This document shows positions 1 to 11,010 of a DNA stretch of 64,000 nucleotides, piece after piece. The notes beneath the pieces were generated by a model, which was not told the origin of the DNA, did no database searches, and worked only from the letters and a program-made list of their open reading frames with translations. Location: the NCBI GenBank assembly GCA_030549495.1, contig JAUIRK010000360.1:62001-126000 (forward strand), given 5' to 3'. This DNA is from Nectonema munidae (lineage: Eukaryota; Nematomorpha; Nectonematoida; Nectonematidae). How positions within the stretch are numbered: position 1 is the stretch's first letter; each line of letters opens with the position of its first letter. The translations under genes and the position numbers were made by a program.

Positions 1-469
1 GGTTCCGACAACTCAAGGACATGGGTTCGTTACTGCATCAAACCTCCTTTTCTCATATTTCAATACAAGCGGCGCAATCGTGCCTTCTAAATAAAAACAC
101 CCACCCACCGTACTTTTACCTTTCCCTAGACAGACAAAATTTAAAAATAAATGTTTTAACAAAATTAAAAATAATTACCTGACTAAGGCAACTGTTCTCA
201 TTTGAAGAATTCTAAAAAAAAATATAATAATTAGAAAAATACATATAACTTTTATCATTTAAAAAGTTATATAAAAAAATATAGACCTATATTATTATTA
301 TGAATTTAAAGTAAATAGGTATCCATTATAAAATAGAATTAATGAAAAAGTATGTAGTTAGATTTTTTCATAATAAATTTTGTTTACAATCTACTGTATT
401 TTTTCCAAAGTTTTTGATATTTTTAAATAAACGTCATGATATAAAGTGGGGGCCAGTAAAAAACTAATT

Positions 470-485
470 GGGGGGGGGGGGGGGG
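470..485. repeat. Poly-G tract (16 G)
   Basis: An uninterrupted run of 16 G in otherwise strongly AT-rich DNA. Similar G runs sit near the termini of the two TTAA elements at 6823-6833 and 33833-33853, so this one may be part of a decayed terminus of that or a related family. No matching terminal repeat is visible here. Confidence 0.9.
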
Positions 486-494
486 CTTGGCCCT

Positions 495-545
495 CCTTTA
501 AAATCGCCACAGTTCGGAATCGGAAGCCTTGTGGATCGACCTTCA
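495..545 (-). repeat. Second, shorter SINE-like fragment
   Basis: The minus strand carries GGTCGATCCACAAGGCTTCC, nearly the same as the B-box and tail of the fragment at 640-805. Two truncated copies within 300 bases suggest one family. It is too short to classify further. Confidence 0.3.
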
Positions 546-639
546 AAATAATTTATCAACACTAAATAATAAAAAATTGGGAATATTTATAAATTCATTA
601 TAAAAACGGAAATTATAATTTAAATTCTTACCTGCATTT

Positions 640-805
640 ATTTTTATATAAATCATTGGTTGGTTGGAGATATCAAAGCACTTTCAGCCGTAAGGTTATA
701 TGCTCACATTATGCTTAAGATGGTTGATCAAAGTTTTTATGAATTTGTTTTTAAGAGTTGGAAGCCTTGGGGATCGAACACCTGACCTCCAACTTGTGAG
801 AGGTA
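640..805 (-). repeat. tRNA-derived SINE-like fragment
   Basis: On the minus strand there is a possible anticodon arm (CCTCT pairing with GGAGG around an 8-base loop), followed by a B-box-like stretch GTGTTCGATCCCC. This order resembles the tRNA-derived head of a SINE. The tail (GATCCCCAAGGCTTCC) recurs at 515-540 on the same strand, which points to a repeat family rather than a functional tRNA. No acceptor stem was found. Confidence 0.35.
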
Positions 806-1239
806 CACCCTAAAAATAATTGAGGCTCTATATAAACCATTAAAAATTAAAAAAAATATAATTATATTTAAATTCGTTTTCCAAAAGTTCTAATCTATTT
901 GATTTTATAAATTTAGATATTTTTTTCTTGTAGTAATTTTTCTGTTAACAAAAAGTTAAGTATTGCTTTTTTTGTGGGTTAAAATTATTTTTTACTTTTA
1001 TTTATTATTCTTAATAATCTATATCGATTAAAATTTAGTTTAAAAAAATCAAAAAAACAATATTAGTTAATTATAATATCCATTTTCTTTCAATGTACTA
1101 GTTAATCAAAAAAATTAAACCTTTACAGCACGATGGCATGGAATTAATAGAAAATATTTATTTAAATTAAAATAAGTTTCATTTCCAAAGTGCATATAAA
1201 AGAATTATTAATTTCAAGTTAACCCTTTAACGCAGATTG

Positions 1240-1320
1240 CTAAGTAACGAAAGCATAGTGTCTTGGTCCATAGCTCTTGGTTTGATTCCCAATTGTGCCA
1301 TCACTATCAACTGTCCATTT
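1240..1320 (+). repeat. tRNA-like fragment (B-box-like)
   Basis: The stretch contains TTGGTTTGATTCCCAA, which can form a T-arm-like hairpin close to the B-box consensus. No full cloverleaf can be drawn, so a tRNA pseudogene or SINE head is more likely than a tRNA gene. Confidence 0.2.
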
Positions 1321-1540
1321 ATTAAAGAATATTATTGAAAACTCGAGAATTTAAAAGAACAGAAATAGTAAAAGACTTAAACTAGAAACGTTGATTATTG
1401 TTGTATGTATTAAAGAAAGAATTGTAATATGAGAACAAATTTTTACCCTTTTCAGTCATAAGATTGGGTTATATTTCTGGCAATGCACTCCTTTCTGAAA
1501 ATAAATATATGAGATTCATAGCTGAATGATCTATTGATTT

Positions 1541-1650
1541 TTAATTGTTCTTAATACAAATAAAACATTCATATTTAGAGGGAACATCCTTAACTCGACA
1601 AAGATCTGTTTTGTGCCAGGAAGAGCAAAATTTACAGATGGTTTCTCTTC
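1541..1650 (-). mobile_element. Possible BEL/Pao-like gag zinc-finger fossil
   Basis: A minus-strand reading frame of about 36 codons holds a C-x2-C-x3-H-x4-C motif followed about 14 residues later by C-x2-C. This spacing resembles the paired zinc motifs in gag-like proteins of BEL/Pao LTR elements. Nothing else of such an element is recognisable around it, so it would be an old isolated fragment. The other reading is half of a PHD-like finger from a host exon; the C/H spacing fits that less well. Confidence 0.25.
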
Positions 1651-2034
1651 TGCAATTGTACATAATATTTCTACATTGTAGATAAGAAAAAAAGAACTTG
1701 ATTTTATAATGTGTAGTATGAAGTAAAATTGATAATCATTCTTTTTGATAAATGAAAAAAAAATCATGTGATAATTTCATAACAACTATTTTTTTCTTAT
1801 TTTAAAACGATCTTAAAGTTTTTAATTTTTGTTATTAAATACATTTCATCCATCTAAGTTATTAAATGGATATTTATTAATTTTTTTTGTTTAATTATTA
1901 TCCAGCAAAGTGAAGAATTTTTTTGATTTTCTACTGTGATATATAATAGATTCAAATATTAAATTGAATATTGTTTTTTTCTAGAGTTAAATATTTTGTA
2001 ATTTATGCATTTATATTTTCCTTACCTTTTACCA

Positions 2035-2115
2035 AGGCAGTGGAGTCGGAATCTGATTTTCTTAAATACGGAGTCGGAGTCGTATTTTATAAGTACTAGA
2101 AGTCGGAATAGGATA
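2035..2115. mobile_element. DNA-transposon terminus fragment (GGAGTCGGAGTC type)
   Basis: CAGTGGAGTCGGAATC is followed by further copies of the GGAGTCGGAGTC theme. This style of terminus is common on non-autonomous DNA transposons in animal genomes. No second end or target duplication was found, so the limits are approximate. Confidence 0.3.
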
Positions 2116-3119
2116 TTTTCTGTCACTCTCTAGCCCCGTTTTTTAAGATTGCGCAGTTTTTAATTGATTTAGCTAGTTCAAAATTTTAAATTTGTCCGCA
2201 TTCTTTTTATTACTTTTTTTAATTTCATCCACTCTATTTTCCCTCTGTTCTTTATATTTTCAAACATAAACTCAATAGTTCTTATACATTTTTCTTACAT
2301 ACACGCACGACATTAATAACCATGCCTCATTTTATGCGAAATCTTAAAGAAATCATTTTACCATATCATTTAAGGTAGATTTACAAACCATAAAAATACA
2401 GCAACGCACATAGTAATATGCCACATGTTAGACAGCAAATTACAACACATACGAACAGTAACACTTCTATCTTCTCATCAAAAAGTACATACATATGCAT
2501 ACTTCAAACTTGAATATCCTTATCACGCCTCTAGGTCAAAAGAAATTAAAAAAATATCATATTTATGATGAGAATATGATTAAATAATACCATGATTGTC
2601 AAAATAAAGTATGAAATCAAAATTAGCCACAAACTAATAAAATGATGAATAAAAAAAATGGCAAATATTATCTTACCCTTCAAACAAAATTCAAATAAGT
2701 TCATATTCCTTTTCTCCACCACAATCAATGCATCAGAATAAACATTGCTCACTAAACCAAGACACACACACAAATTAGTACGAATAAAGGATAAAAATTA
2801 CCGCTTCTTCACCTCACAAAATTAGATTGAACTACATATACGCTATGTAATCCACAACACAGATAAATCTTTTCATTTATTTTTAAACATTTGACTATAA
2901 TTTATATAGTCTACCAAATTTTCAGTATACAAACGGTTATCTTAGGCGCTGATCAAAACTTACAATACCAAAATATCTGGAATTGTAATGCTTAAAATAG
3001 GGTTGCAGTTAGATTTAGAGTTAGTTTTAATGTTAGGGTTATTTTATCTTAAAATTTAGTGAACTTAGTTTTGCCGTTTTTGTTTCTATCTCTTTTAACC
3101 AAGAACTGCTATTTCTATA
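2116..3119. other. AT-rich stretch, no gene seen
   Basis: Both strands were read. The open frames here are short, rich in Phe/Ile/Lys and match nothing I know. The stretch ends at the TTAA flank of the element beginning at 3124. Confidence 0.6.
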
Positions 3120-3479
3120 TTAACCCTATTAGTGCTGGGGGGCGTACTAAAAAATTAATTGTAGAAAATTGGCTGAATCATATCCCTTTAAATTTTGTGA
3201 CTTTTCCTAAAATCGCTAGCTGCATCTTTTGAAACCATTTTCATGGTAGTTGAATGACCCCTTCATGCCCAAAACTGTCAATCAAAATCAAAAATTAAAA
3301 TTTTTCTGCAAAATTTTGACATTATCTGTACTTAAGCTTATAACTTAGGATCTATATTATATAATACCCTGAAAATTTATAATTATATACAGTTTGGAAA
3401 GCATAACACTTTATATATTTATTTTCTTCAATAATCATGGCAACTTTTTAGAAAATGTCAATCAAAATTTTGATTGATC

Positions 3480-5035
3480 AAAAATATATCTAATAAAATA
3501 TACCTTCAAATTTTACATAAAATATATGTTTTTATACTAAATCGGTCATGCTGTTTTCATTTCTGGACTCATTTTTTACATTTAGGATTTGAAAATACCT
3601 ATAAGTATTAATCAAATTTGCGGTTTACTTCTGAAAATTGTCTCCAAAAACATTCCTTCACATTTTACATAAAATATATGCGTTATACTAAATCGGCCAT
3701 TCTGGTTTCATTTCTGGACTCATTTTTTACGTTTAGGATCTGAAAATACCTATAAGTGTTAATCAAATTTGCGGTTTACTTCTAAAAATTATCTCCAAAA
3801 ACATTCATTCAAATTTTACAATGAAATATATGTGTTATACTAAATCGGCTATGTTGGTTTCATTTCTGGACTCATTTTTTACGTTTAGGATGTGAAAATA
3901 CCCATAAGTGTTAATCAAATTTGCGGTTTACTTCTAAAAATTGTCTTCAAAAATATTCATTCAAATTTTTCAATGAAATATATGTTTTATACCAAATCAA
4001 CCATGCTGTTTTCATTTCTGAACTCATTTTTCAAATTTAAAGATTTTAAAATATCAGTCAAAATTTGCGGTTTACTTCTAAAAGCTATCTCCAAATATAT
4101 TCTCTCAATTTTACATGAAATATTTGTTTTTATACCAAATCGATCATGCTGTTTTCATTTTTGAACTCATTTTTTACATTTAGGATTTGAAAATACCCAT
4201 AAGTATTAATCAAATTTGCGGTTTACTTCTGAAAACTGTCTCCAAAAATATTCTCTTGAAATATGTTTTTATACCAAATCAATCATGCTGTTTTCATTTC
4301 TGAACTCATTTTTTACATTTAGGATGTGAAAAATACCTATACAAATTTGCGGTTTGCTTCTAAAAATTGCCTCCAAAAACATTCATTCAAATTTTACAAT
4401 TAAATATATGTTTATACCAAATCAACCATGCTAGTTTCATTTATGGACTCAATTTTTGCAGTTTGAATTTGAAAATACATATAAGTATCAATTAAATATG
4501 CGTTTAGTTCTAAAATTTGTTTTTATAGCAAATAGATCATGATGATTTCATTTCTGAACACAGTTTTCGCATTTAGAGGTTTTACTGCTAGTGTCAATCA
4601 AATTTGCGGTTTATGTCTGAAAACTATATCCCAAAATATTCTCTCTAATTTTACATGAAATATATGTTTTTATACCAATTCGACCATGATAATTTTTATT
4701 TCTGAAATCATTTTTTGCATTTAGAGGTTTTAAATGTCTGAAAGTCTCAATCAAATTTTCAATTTACGTCTAATGTCTACAGAAATATTTTTGAAATTTA
4801 AATAAAATATCTGTTTTTATGCCAAATGGAAGATGCTGGTTTCATTTTTGGACTCAGGTTTGGCATTTATGGTTTTAAAATATCTGAAAGCTTGAATCAG
4901 ATTTGCGATTTACTTCTAGATACTGTCTTCAAAAATATTTTCAAAAAAATAAAATATCTGTTTTATACCAAATCGACTATGCTTATAAAATCTTTTGAAA
5001 ATTCGTATGAGAGAAGGAACCAAGTTGAAAACTAA
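3480..5035 (+). repeat. Satellite-like array 1 (about 140-152-bp monomers) inside copy A
   Basis: A diverged monomer repeats head to tail. Landmarks are ATCGGTCATGCTG-like, TTTCATTTCTGGACTCATTT and AATTTGCGGTTTACTTCT. The ATCGG/ATCAA landmark recurs near 3542, 3692, 3844, 3996, 4139 and 4278, so the period is about 140-152 bp. Later units are more degraded. Open frames here are by-products of the repeat and are not genes. Confidence 0.85.
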
Positions 5036-5189
5036 TTGAAAAGAGAACATGTGATCAAAACAAATAATTAAAAAAAATATGTATCTTGACTAAATGGAAG
5101 ATCTACAATGTTCTAATGAACTAGGAAATGGTTTAATTATATAATATTAGATGTTTCAAAAAAGATTTTGACTGTGAAAAAGGGTTTCC

Positions 5190-5540
5190 TTTTTTAAAAA
5201 AAAAAATTTTTTTAAATCTATTCTTATTTTGGGTTAAAATTAACATTTTTTTAAAAGGGTGGGGAAAATTAAAAATTTATAAAGTGTGAGATATTTAAAA
5301 AGGGGCGCAGGCAATATGTGAGTTATACTCTCTAAAAATATTTTTTTTTATTTAATTGTTTTTTTTTTTTTTTTTAAAAGAAAAATTTTTAATTGAAGAA
5401 GGGAAAAATTTTTAATTGAAAATTAATAAAAAAAAATATAAAAAAAAATTTTAAAAAAGATTGAAAAAAAAAATTAAGAGAAAAAAAAAAAATTTTTAAT
5501 AATAATTAAAATAAAAAAAAAAAAAAAAATTTCTAATGAA
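5190..5540. repeat. A/T homopolymer-rich spacer
   Basis: Long runs of A and T alternate here, separating the two arrays of copy A. Copy B does not preserve the same homopolymer block, so this part changes quickly in length. I see no coding content. Confidence 0.7.
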
Positions 5541-5739
5541 AAAGAGCTACCAAGAAAGGATCATCATAAAATGAATACCAAAATTACATACTGTAAATTA
5601 TAATATGAGGTAGAGACTACGAGCCGATAACGAATTTGTAGCCAAAAAGATGGAGGTCCTATCGAGTTACATAATTACTGTAGAATGAAATATTTTGAGT
5701 GAATTAAACACCTAAAGTTGGTTTATTAAATAAATTAAG

Positions 5740-6780
5740 AAAATAATTACCAGAGAAATACTGCAAGTAGAAGTTATTTTTATGTTTATATATTTGACAT
5801 TGATTTGCAGGTAATCGATTTTTTGACAGGTTTTATTGATTTCATAAAAAATGAACATCACCATTAAATTCTACATAATTGAAAAGTATAAATTTAAAAT
5901 TTTAATTTTGACATGGGCTGTCATATTTAAATTATTTTGTCCGGTTTGACTAATTTTTATTAAAAAAAAGGAATATAACCAGTAAACACAGCCTACTTGA
6001 AAATGGGTATGTGTTTAAAATGCCATACACGGTAAACTTCATCACTTCCCTATACTTTCTATTAAACGTAATTCTCTAATTCAAAAAACCCTGCCTGATC
6101 CTTTCTTTTTGGGATAAATCAATTTTTCGACAGTTTTGATTGATTTTTATAAAAAAATGAATATCACCACTGAATTACGCATGCTTAAAAATGGGTATAT
6201 ATGTGTAAAAAACTTTATATTATTATTTAGATAAAAAGTTTCTTTTTAAGATGAGCTGTCATATATAAATCAATGCTTTGATAACTTTAATTGATTTTTA
6301 TAAAAAAAAAAATGAACATCACCGCTGAATTCAGCATGCTTGAAAATGGGTGTATATGTGTAAAAAACATTATATAATTATTTAGATAAAAAGTTTCTTT
6401 TTTGAGATGAGCTGTCATATGTAAATCACTTTTTTGACAGGTTTGAATGATTTTCATAAAAAATGAATATCACCACTGAATTCAGCATATTTGAAAATGG
6501 GTATACATGTTTAAAAAACTTTATATACTTATTTAGATAAAAAGTTCCTTTTTGAGATGAGCTGTCACATTTAGATCAATTTTTTTGACCGGTTTGATTG
6601 ATTATTTTCATAAAAAATGAATATCACCACTGAATCAGCATATTTGAAAATGGGTATACATGCGTAAAAAACTTTATATAATTATTTAAATAAAAAGTTC
6701 TTTTAATTTTTTTGATTGATTTTGATAAAAAAAAATGGACATCACCACTGAATTCAGCATAGTTGAAATATATATGTAAC
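5740..6780 (+). repeat. Satellite-like array 2 (about 150-bp monomers) inside copy A
   Basis: A second, unrelated monomer repeats several times. Landmarks are GATGAGCTGTCATAT (near 6252, 6408 and 6556), AATATCACCACTGAATTC and GAAAATGGGTATACATG. The spacing is near 150 bp. It is mirrored in copy B at about 33920-34600. Confidence 0.85.
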
Positions 6781-7279
6781 ATTAAAAATATTTATAAAAA
6801 CTTATTAATATCTGAGAAAAATGGGGGGGGGGGCACTTTACGCCCCCAGCACTTGAGCGGACAAATTTTGCCCAGCACTAATAGGGTTAAAAGCAGCAAA
6901 CTGTTAATTTCGAAAGTGTTTATAATAAGTATACTATGTTTGAGTACTGTCGAGTCTGATTCCTATGCCTTATACTTCTACGTATAGAAAAATGCTTCAT
7001 TATCGAATCTCAATGAATTCAAGAACATAATTGCTTCCTCGATCAAACTAGCTAAAACTTGTTTGAAATGTATTTTTAAGTTAAAACTTATTAAACTTTT
7101 GAGTTGATTAGCTCTAGTTTAAAAAATACATGATGATTACTAAATCGGTATATATATATATAACATATAATATATCTCCTCCGTCTTTGATCATTAATCA
7201 TGTCATTAAGCAGTGTAAAATCAGTTTTTATATTTTCATTATATTTTATTTTATTCTATTTCAGTGCTAATATAATTTA

Positions 7280-8930
7280 ATGGCGCGTTCTTGTTTAAAT
7301 AAAGCAGATAATTTTTGCTATATTTGCGGTGAAGTCACTTTTGAATCTCAAAAAAGATCGATCACTAAAAACGTTAAAAAAGCATATTTTTTGTACTTTG
7401 GTTGTCAGATTGGCGATCAAGATAAAAGTTGGGCTCCACACATTTGTTGTAACACCTGTGCTACAAATTTAAGACAGTGGTTAAATAAAAAAAGAAAAAA
7501 AATGCTTTTTGCTGTACCTATGATATGGAGAGTGCAAAAAATCATGTTGATGATTGTTATTTTTGTTTAATTCCGCCTATAAAAAATGGAATTTCGAAAA
7601 AAAGAAAAAACAATCGCGTATCCAAATTTACAATCTGCCATCAGACCTGTTAAACATAGTGAATGTTTACCAATTCCTCTTGCTCCTGATCAAGTTGATT
7701 TAGATTCTAGTAACAATGAGTTACTTAGCGATAAAGAAGATTTAGATCCATCTTTTTCAGAAAAAACTTCAAAACACCTCAACTGTTAACACAGTCAAGA
7801 TTAAACAATTTAGTAAGAGATCTTCAACTTACTAAAACCAAGGCTGAAATTTTGGGCTCTAGATTACAAGAGTGGTGTTTATTGCAACCAGATGTAAAAG
7901 TTTCTGTATTCAGAAATCGCCACAAAATTTATGAAAAATATTTTGTACAAAAAGATTCTTTTATCTTCTGTAATGATATTTGTGGCTTGATGCAAGAAAT
8001 GAAGATCAATTACATCTCATCGGAATGGAGGTTGTTCATTGACTCTTCTAAAACAAGTCTAAAAGGTGTATTGCTAAAAAATGGTAATAACATAAAATCA
8101 ATTCCAATTGCATACTCACAACAAATGAAAGAGACATATGAAAATATCAAAAACCTGCTTCTTAATGTTAAATACGCTATCCACAACTGGGAAATATGTG
8201 CAGATTTAAAAGTTGTAGCACTGGTAATGGGCTTGAAGAGCGGGTATACAAAGTATTGTTGTTTTTTATGTGAATGGAATAGTCGAGCTAGAAATTTACA
8301 CTATTCAGAAAAAGAGTGGCCTTCAAGAAATATGACACCTGGTGAGAAAAATGTGTTACGTCCAAATTTAGTGTGTAAAGAAAAGATAATTTTACCCCCG
8401 TTACACATTAAACTTGGAATAATGAAGAATTTTGTAAAAGCAATGAATACAGAAGGTTTCGGCTTTCAATATTTAAAGCAAAAATTCAAATCTTTAAGCG
8501 AGGCAAAAATTAAAGAAGGTGTCTTTGTTGGCCCACAAATTCGCAAACTTTTTAAAGACAATTTCTTTCCATCAGTGCTTTCAAATGCCGAGAGAAAAGT
8601 GTGGGAAGCATTTAAGATGGTTTGTGCAGGTTTTTTAGGCAGAAAGAAAGCAGAAAATTATCCCGAGTTGATCGTAACTTTATTGACGGCGATGCATGAA
8701 CTAAACTGCAACATGTCATTGAAGATGCACTTTTTACATTCCCATTTAAATTTTTTCCTGAAAATTGCGGAGCTGTAAGTGATGAACATGGAGAGCGTTT
8801 CCATCAAACTATCGCTGTTTTTGAAAAAAGGTATCAAGGCAAATGGGGGTCAAGCATGTTGGCAGATTACTGCTGGACAATAGCCAAGGAAGAATTAGAT
8901 GAAACTTACAAAAGAATTGTAAAAAATTAA
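7280..8930 (+). pseudogene. Broken gene of the CYICGE/SCLN-type repeated family
   Basis: Three conserved blocks in different frames belong to one protein family that I recall as multi-copy and uncharacterised in animals such as aphids, hydra and fish. In order they are: an N-terminal zinc-like block (SCLNKADNFCYICGE, then DKSWAPHICCNTC), a YPNLQSAIRPV linker, and a long central block with LFIDSSK, CADLKVVALVMG, SGYTKYCCFLCEW and KIILPPLHIKLGIMKNFVKA. The C-terminus (EHGERFHQ, then RYQGKWGSSMLADYCW) follows in another frame and ends at 8930. The reading frame is interrupted about four times, so this copy is not functional. Copy number in other genomes suggests a transposon origin, but I see no terminal repeats here and its function is unknown. 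Confidence 0.75.
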
Positions 8931-9756
8931 TATATCATTAAACAATCTTTTTAATAATTTTTTTTGTTCGTTTAATATTCTTCAGTATACATCACTGTTG
9001 GTATTTTTATTTTAAAATTTAAAAATAAAACATTTTTTTAGTATAAACAACTAAATTATACATATAATTAATGGTTAACAAATAGTTTTCTAGGACGGTA
9101 AAAATTGAAAAAGTGGTAGCTAATCAAAAATTTTTATGAATATATTCAAATTCTACGCGGAAAGTTATATATTAAAATGTTTTTGGTTTAAAAGAAGCAA
9201 AAAAAAATTTTTGATTTGTTGAACAGTGTTATAGCTAGTAGTTGGAGTTTTGATCATTTTAGGAAATTTGCACTTACTGAGATCAGCTTTTTCTAAGTTT
9301 ATGGCAATTATCAAAGGCATAATTAACTTATAACGACTCTTTTTGCAAGGATGTCCTGAAATGACTGTTATTTGGTATACATTCTTAAAGTCAGCAAAAT
9401 AGAAATACGTTAATACACTAAAACACGTTTCAAAAGACGATTCAACAGACAACACACGGTGGTAGACGCCTGAAATTTGTACTTTATCAATAGTTAGTCT
9501 ACATAACTTGTGGTGAAACTGTTTTGGGACGTATACCTTGTGCCCCAATCCTAAATTTAATTAGGCTGATCTGTTATGCAGAAAATCAGAACTAAGGAGC
9601 AAAAAGCATAATTCCCTATTGTTTGGGATAGATCTGTGAAAACAGCAATTTGTTTCTAAATAATTTATTATGTACATATTTCAAATCATTTCACGATCTA
9701 ACTTAATCTAAAAATGAATATTTTAGAATGCAATAAATGTGTGATGTGACTGTCAA
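8931..9756. other. Spacer between broken gene and TBC gene
   Basis: This holds the presumed 5' flank of the TBC gene. A 127-codon minus-strand open frame (9548-9165) begins about 210 bases upstream of the TBC start; it matches no family I know and its reality is doubtful. No promoter element can be named. Confidence 0.4.
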
Positions 9757-11010
9757 ATGATTAAGGACATTTCATATTCCGAGTCAAATGTAAACAGGGT
9801 GATTTTCAATTCAAAAAAAGCAGCGTCAGTGACTAAAAGTAGCAAATCAGATTTCAAACTAAACTCCAATATTTCCTTGATATCCTACAACCCAATCAAC
9901 CCCAATAACTGTGACGGCATCTCTGACGCTTCTTCCTTTTGCGAATTCGACATAAGCGATGACGACTTAAACTTCTCAGCCTCGGGTAGTGAAAGAAACA
10001 AGTCACTAATACGTTCTAACAAGTACGGATTCACAGGTGGCAAGTACTTTCAGGAAGACAAAGACCTCTCTTCTAAGGAAATCAGCTTGCTGCGTCTCCG
10101 AGAAAACAAGTGGAAAGGGATGCTGGATCACTGGGAGCACTACATGCGCTACCGCTACCAGAAGGTAAAGGAGAGGTGTCGCAAGGGCATTCCGCAATCA
10201 TTTCGTGCGCTCGCGTGGCAGTATCTGTGCGGCGCTTTTTACTTGCTCCGAGAAAATGCCGACCTCTTCCATCAAACGTTCGTAGAGGAAGGCGATCTGC
10301 AATACATCGACGAAATTAAAAAAGATTTGCATCGCCAATTTCCCTACCACGAACTTTTTTCGCAGCAAGGAGGCCAAGGCCAGCAAGATCTTTTCGCCAT
10401 CTTGAAAGCTTTCACAATACTTCGTCCTAAAATCGGTTATTGCCAAGCTCTAGCACCGATAGCCGCAGTCTTGCTCATGCAAATGCCAGCGGAGCCAGCA
10501 TTCTGGTGTCTCATCTCCATCTGCGACAATTATCTACCAAACTACTTCGGCCCGGGCTTAGAGATGGTGCAGATCGACGGTGACGTTTTTTATTCACTCC
10601 TTAAAAAGAAGTTGCCGCATGTCTACAAGCACCTCAAAAAGCAGTCCATCCCACCCTCCCTCTGCGTCACCGAATGGTTCATGTGCATTTATACGCGAAC
10701 GCTGCCCTTCGATAGCGTTCTACGCGTCCTCGATATGTTTTTTTGCGAGGGTGTGAAGGTTTTGTTCAAGGTCGCTCTACTCCTCTTTAAACTGTCCCTA
10801 GGCACACCCTCTCAACTCAAAAAATGTCCAACAATGTATGAAACGTTGACGGCTCTGCATAGTATAAACCCCAAGCTGTTGTGTGAGTCCAATTTCTCGA
10901 AAGAACTTATGAAGTTGCAAATTAAAGCTGAAGACATAGAACAAGGTGCTAGCAACAACTCCCTCGTCAAAAATGATGAGCAGCTTCGTTCCGTGAATAA
11001 GAGGTTGTGA
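9757..11010 (+). CDS. TBC1D10-like Rab GTPase-activating protein
   Basis: This 417-residue protein should speed GTP hydrolysis by a Rab GTPase on internal or plasma membranes. The first 105 residues are polar and low in complexity. A conserved lead-in (LLRLRENKWKGMLDHW, about 111-126) precedes the TBC domain (about 140-345). The dual-finger residues are in place: arginine R193 in DLHRQFPYHE and glutamine Q230 in GYCQALAPIAAVLL. Further hallmarks are RKGIPQSFRALAW, GGQGQQDLFAILKA, MPAEPAFWCL, TEWFMCIYTRTLPF and LDMFFCEGVKVLFK. The GGxGQQDL and PAExAFWCL motifs point to the TBC1D10/EPI64/whacked group. The frame is uninterrupted and visibly richer in G+C than its surroundings, as expected of a gene under selection. 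There is no intron. The start is the first in-frame Met; a start slightly downstream cannot be excluded. The Rab substrate cannot be told from sequence. Confidence 0.9.
   Translation: MIKDISYSESNVNRVIFNSKKAASVTKSSKSDFKLNSNISLISYNPINPNNCDGISDASSFCEFDISDDDLNFSASGSERNKSLIRSNKYGFTGGKYFQEDKDLSSKEISLLRLRENKWKGMLDHWEHYMRYRYQKVKERCRKGIPQSFRALAWQYLCGAFYLLRENADLFHQTFVEEGDLQYIDEIKKDLHRQFPYHELFSQQGGQGQQDLFAILKAFTILRPKIGYCQALAPIAAVLLMQMPAEPAFWCLISICDNYLPNYFGPGLEMVQIDGDVFYSLLKKKLPHVYKHLKKQSIPPSLCVTEWFMCIYTRTLPFDSVLRVLDMFFCEGVKVLFKVALLLFKLSLGTPSQLKKCPTMYETLTALHSINPKLLCESNFSKELMKLQIKAEDIEQGASNNSLVKNDEQLRSVNKRL

Larger units (their letters stand above)
3124..6886 (+). mobile_element. TTAA-flanked, satellite-bearing non-autonomous element, copy A
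   Basis: Both ends carry the terminal inverted repeat CCCTATTAGTGCTGGG and both are flanked by TTAA (3120-3123 and 6887-6890), the target duplication used by piggyBac-type transposons. The 3.76-kb interior has no transposase. Instead it holds two different satellite-like arrays (about 3480-5035 and 5740-6780) joined by an A/T-rich low-complexity segment. Just inside the right end, a G11 run and GCCCCCAGCACT form a second inverted motif. An inverted copy lies at 33794-37449. The piggyBac assignment rests on TTAA and the CCC start, not on a protein. Confidence 0.85.

Noticed and set aside
1240-1320. Functional tRNA gene
   Set aside because: Only a T-arm-like hairpin can be drawn; no acceptor or D arm pairs.
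1541-1650. Half of a PHD finger in a host exon
   Set aside because: The C-x2-C-x3-H-x4-C spacing fits a gag-type zinc motif better than the C-x2-C-x4-H-x2-C of PHD fingers; kept only as a low-confidence fossil.
3892-5035. Open frames of 69-90 codons on the + strand
   Set aside because: They are repeats of the same peptide caused by the satellite monomers of copy A.
9165-9548. 127-codon minus-strand open frame upstream of the TBC gene
   Set aside because: No family recognised, no second exon and no motif; in AT-rich DNA an open frame of this length can arise by chance.
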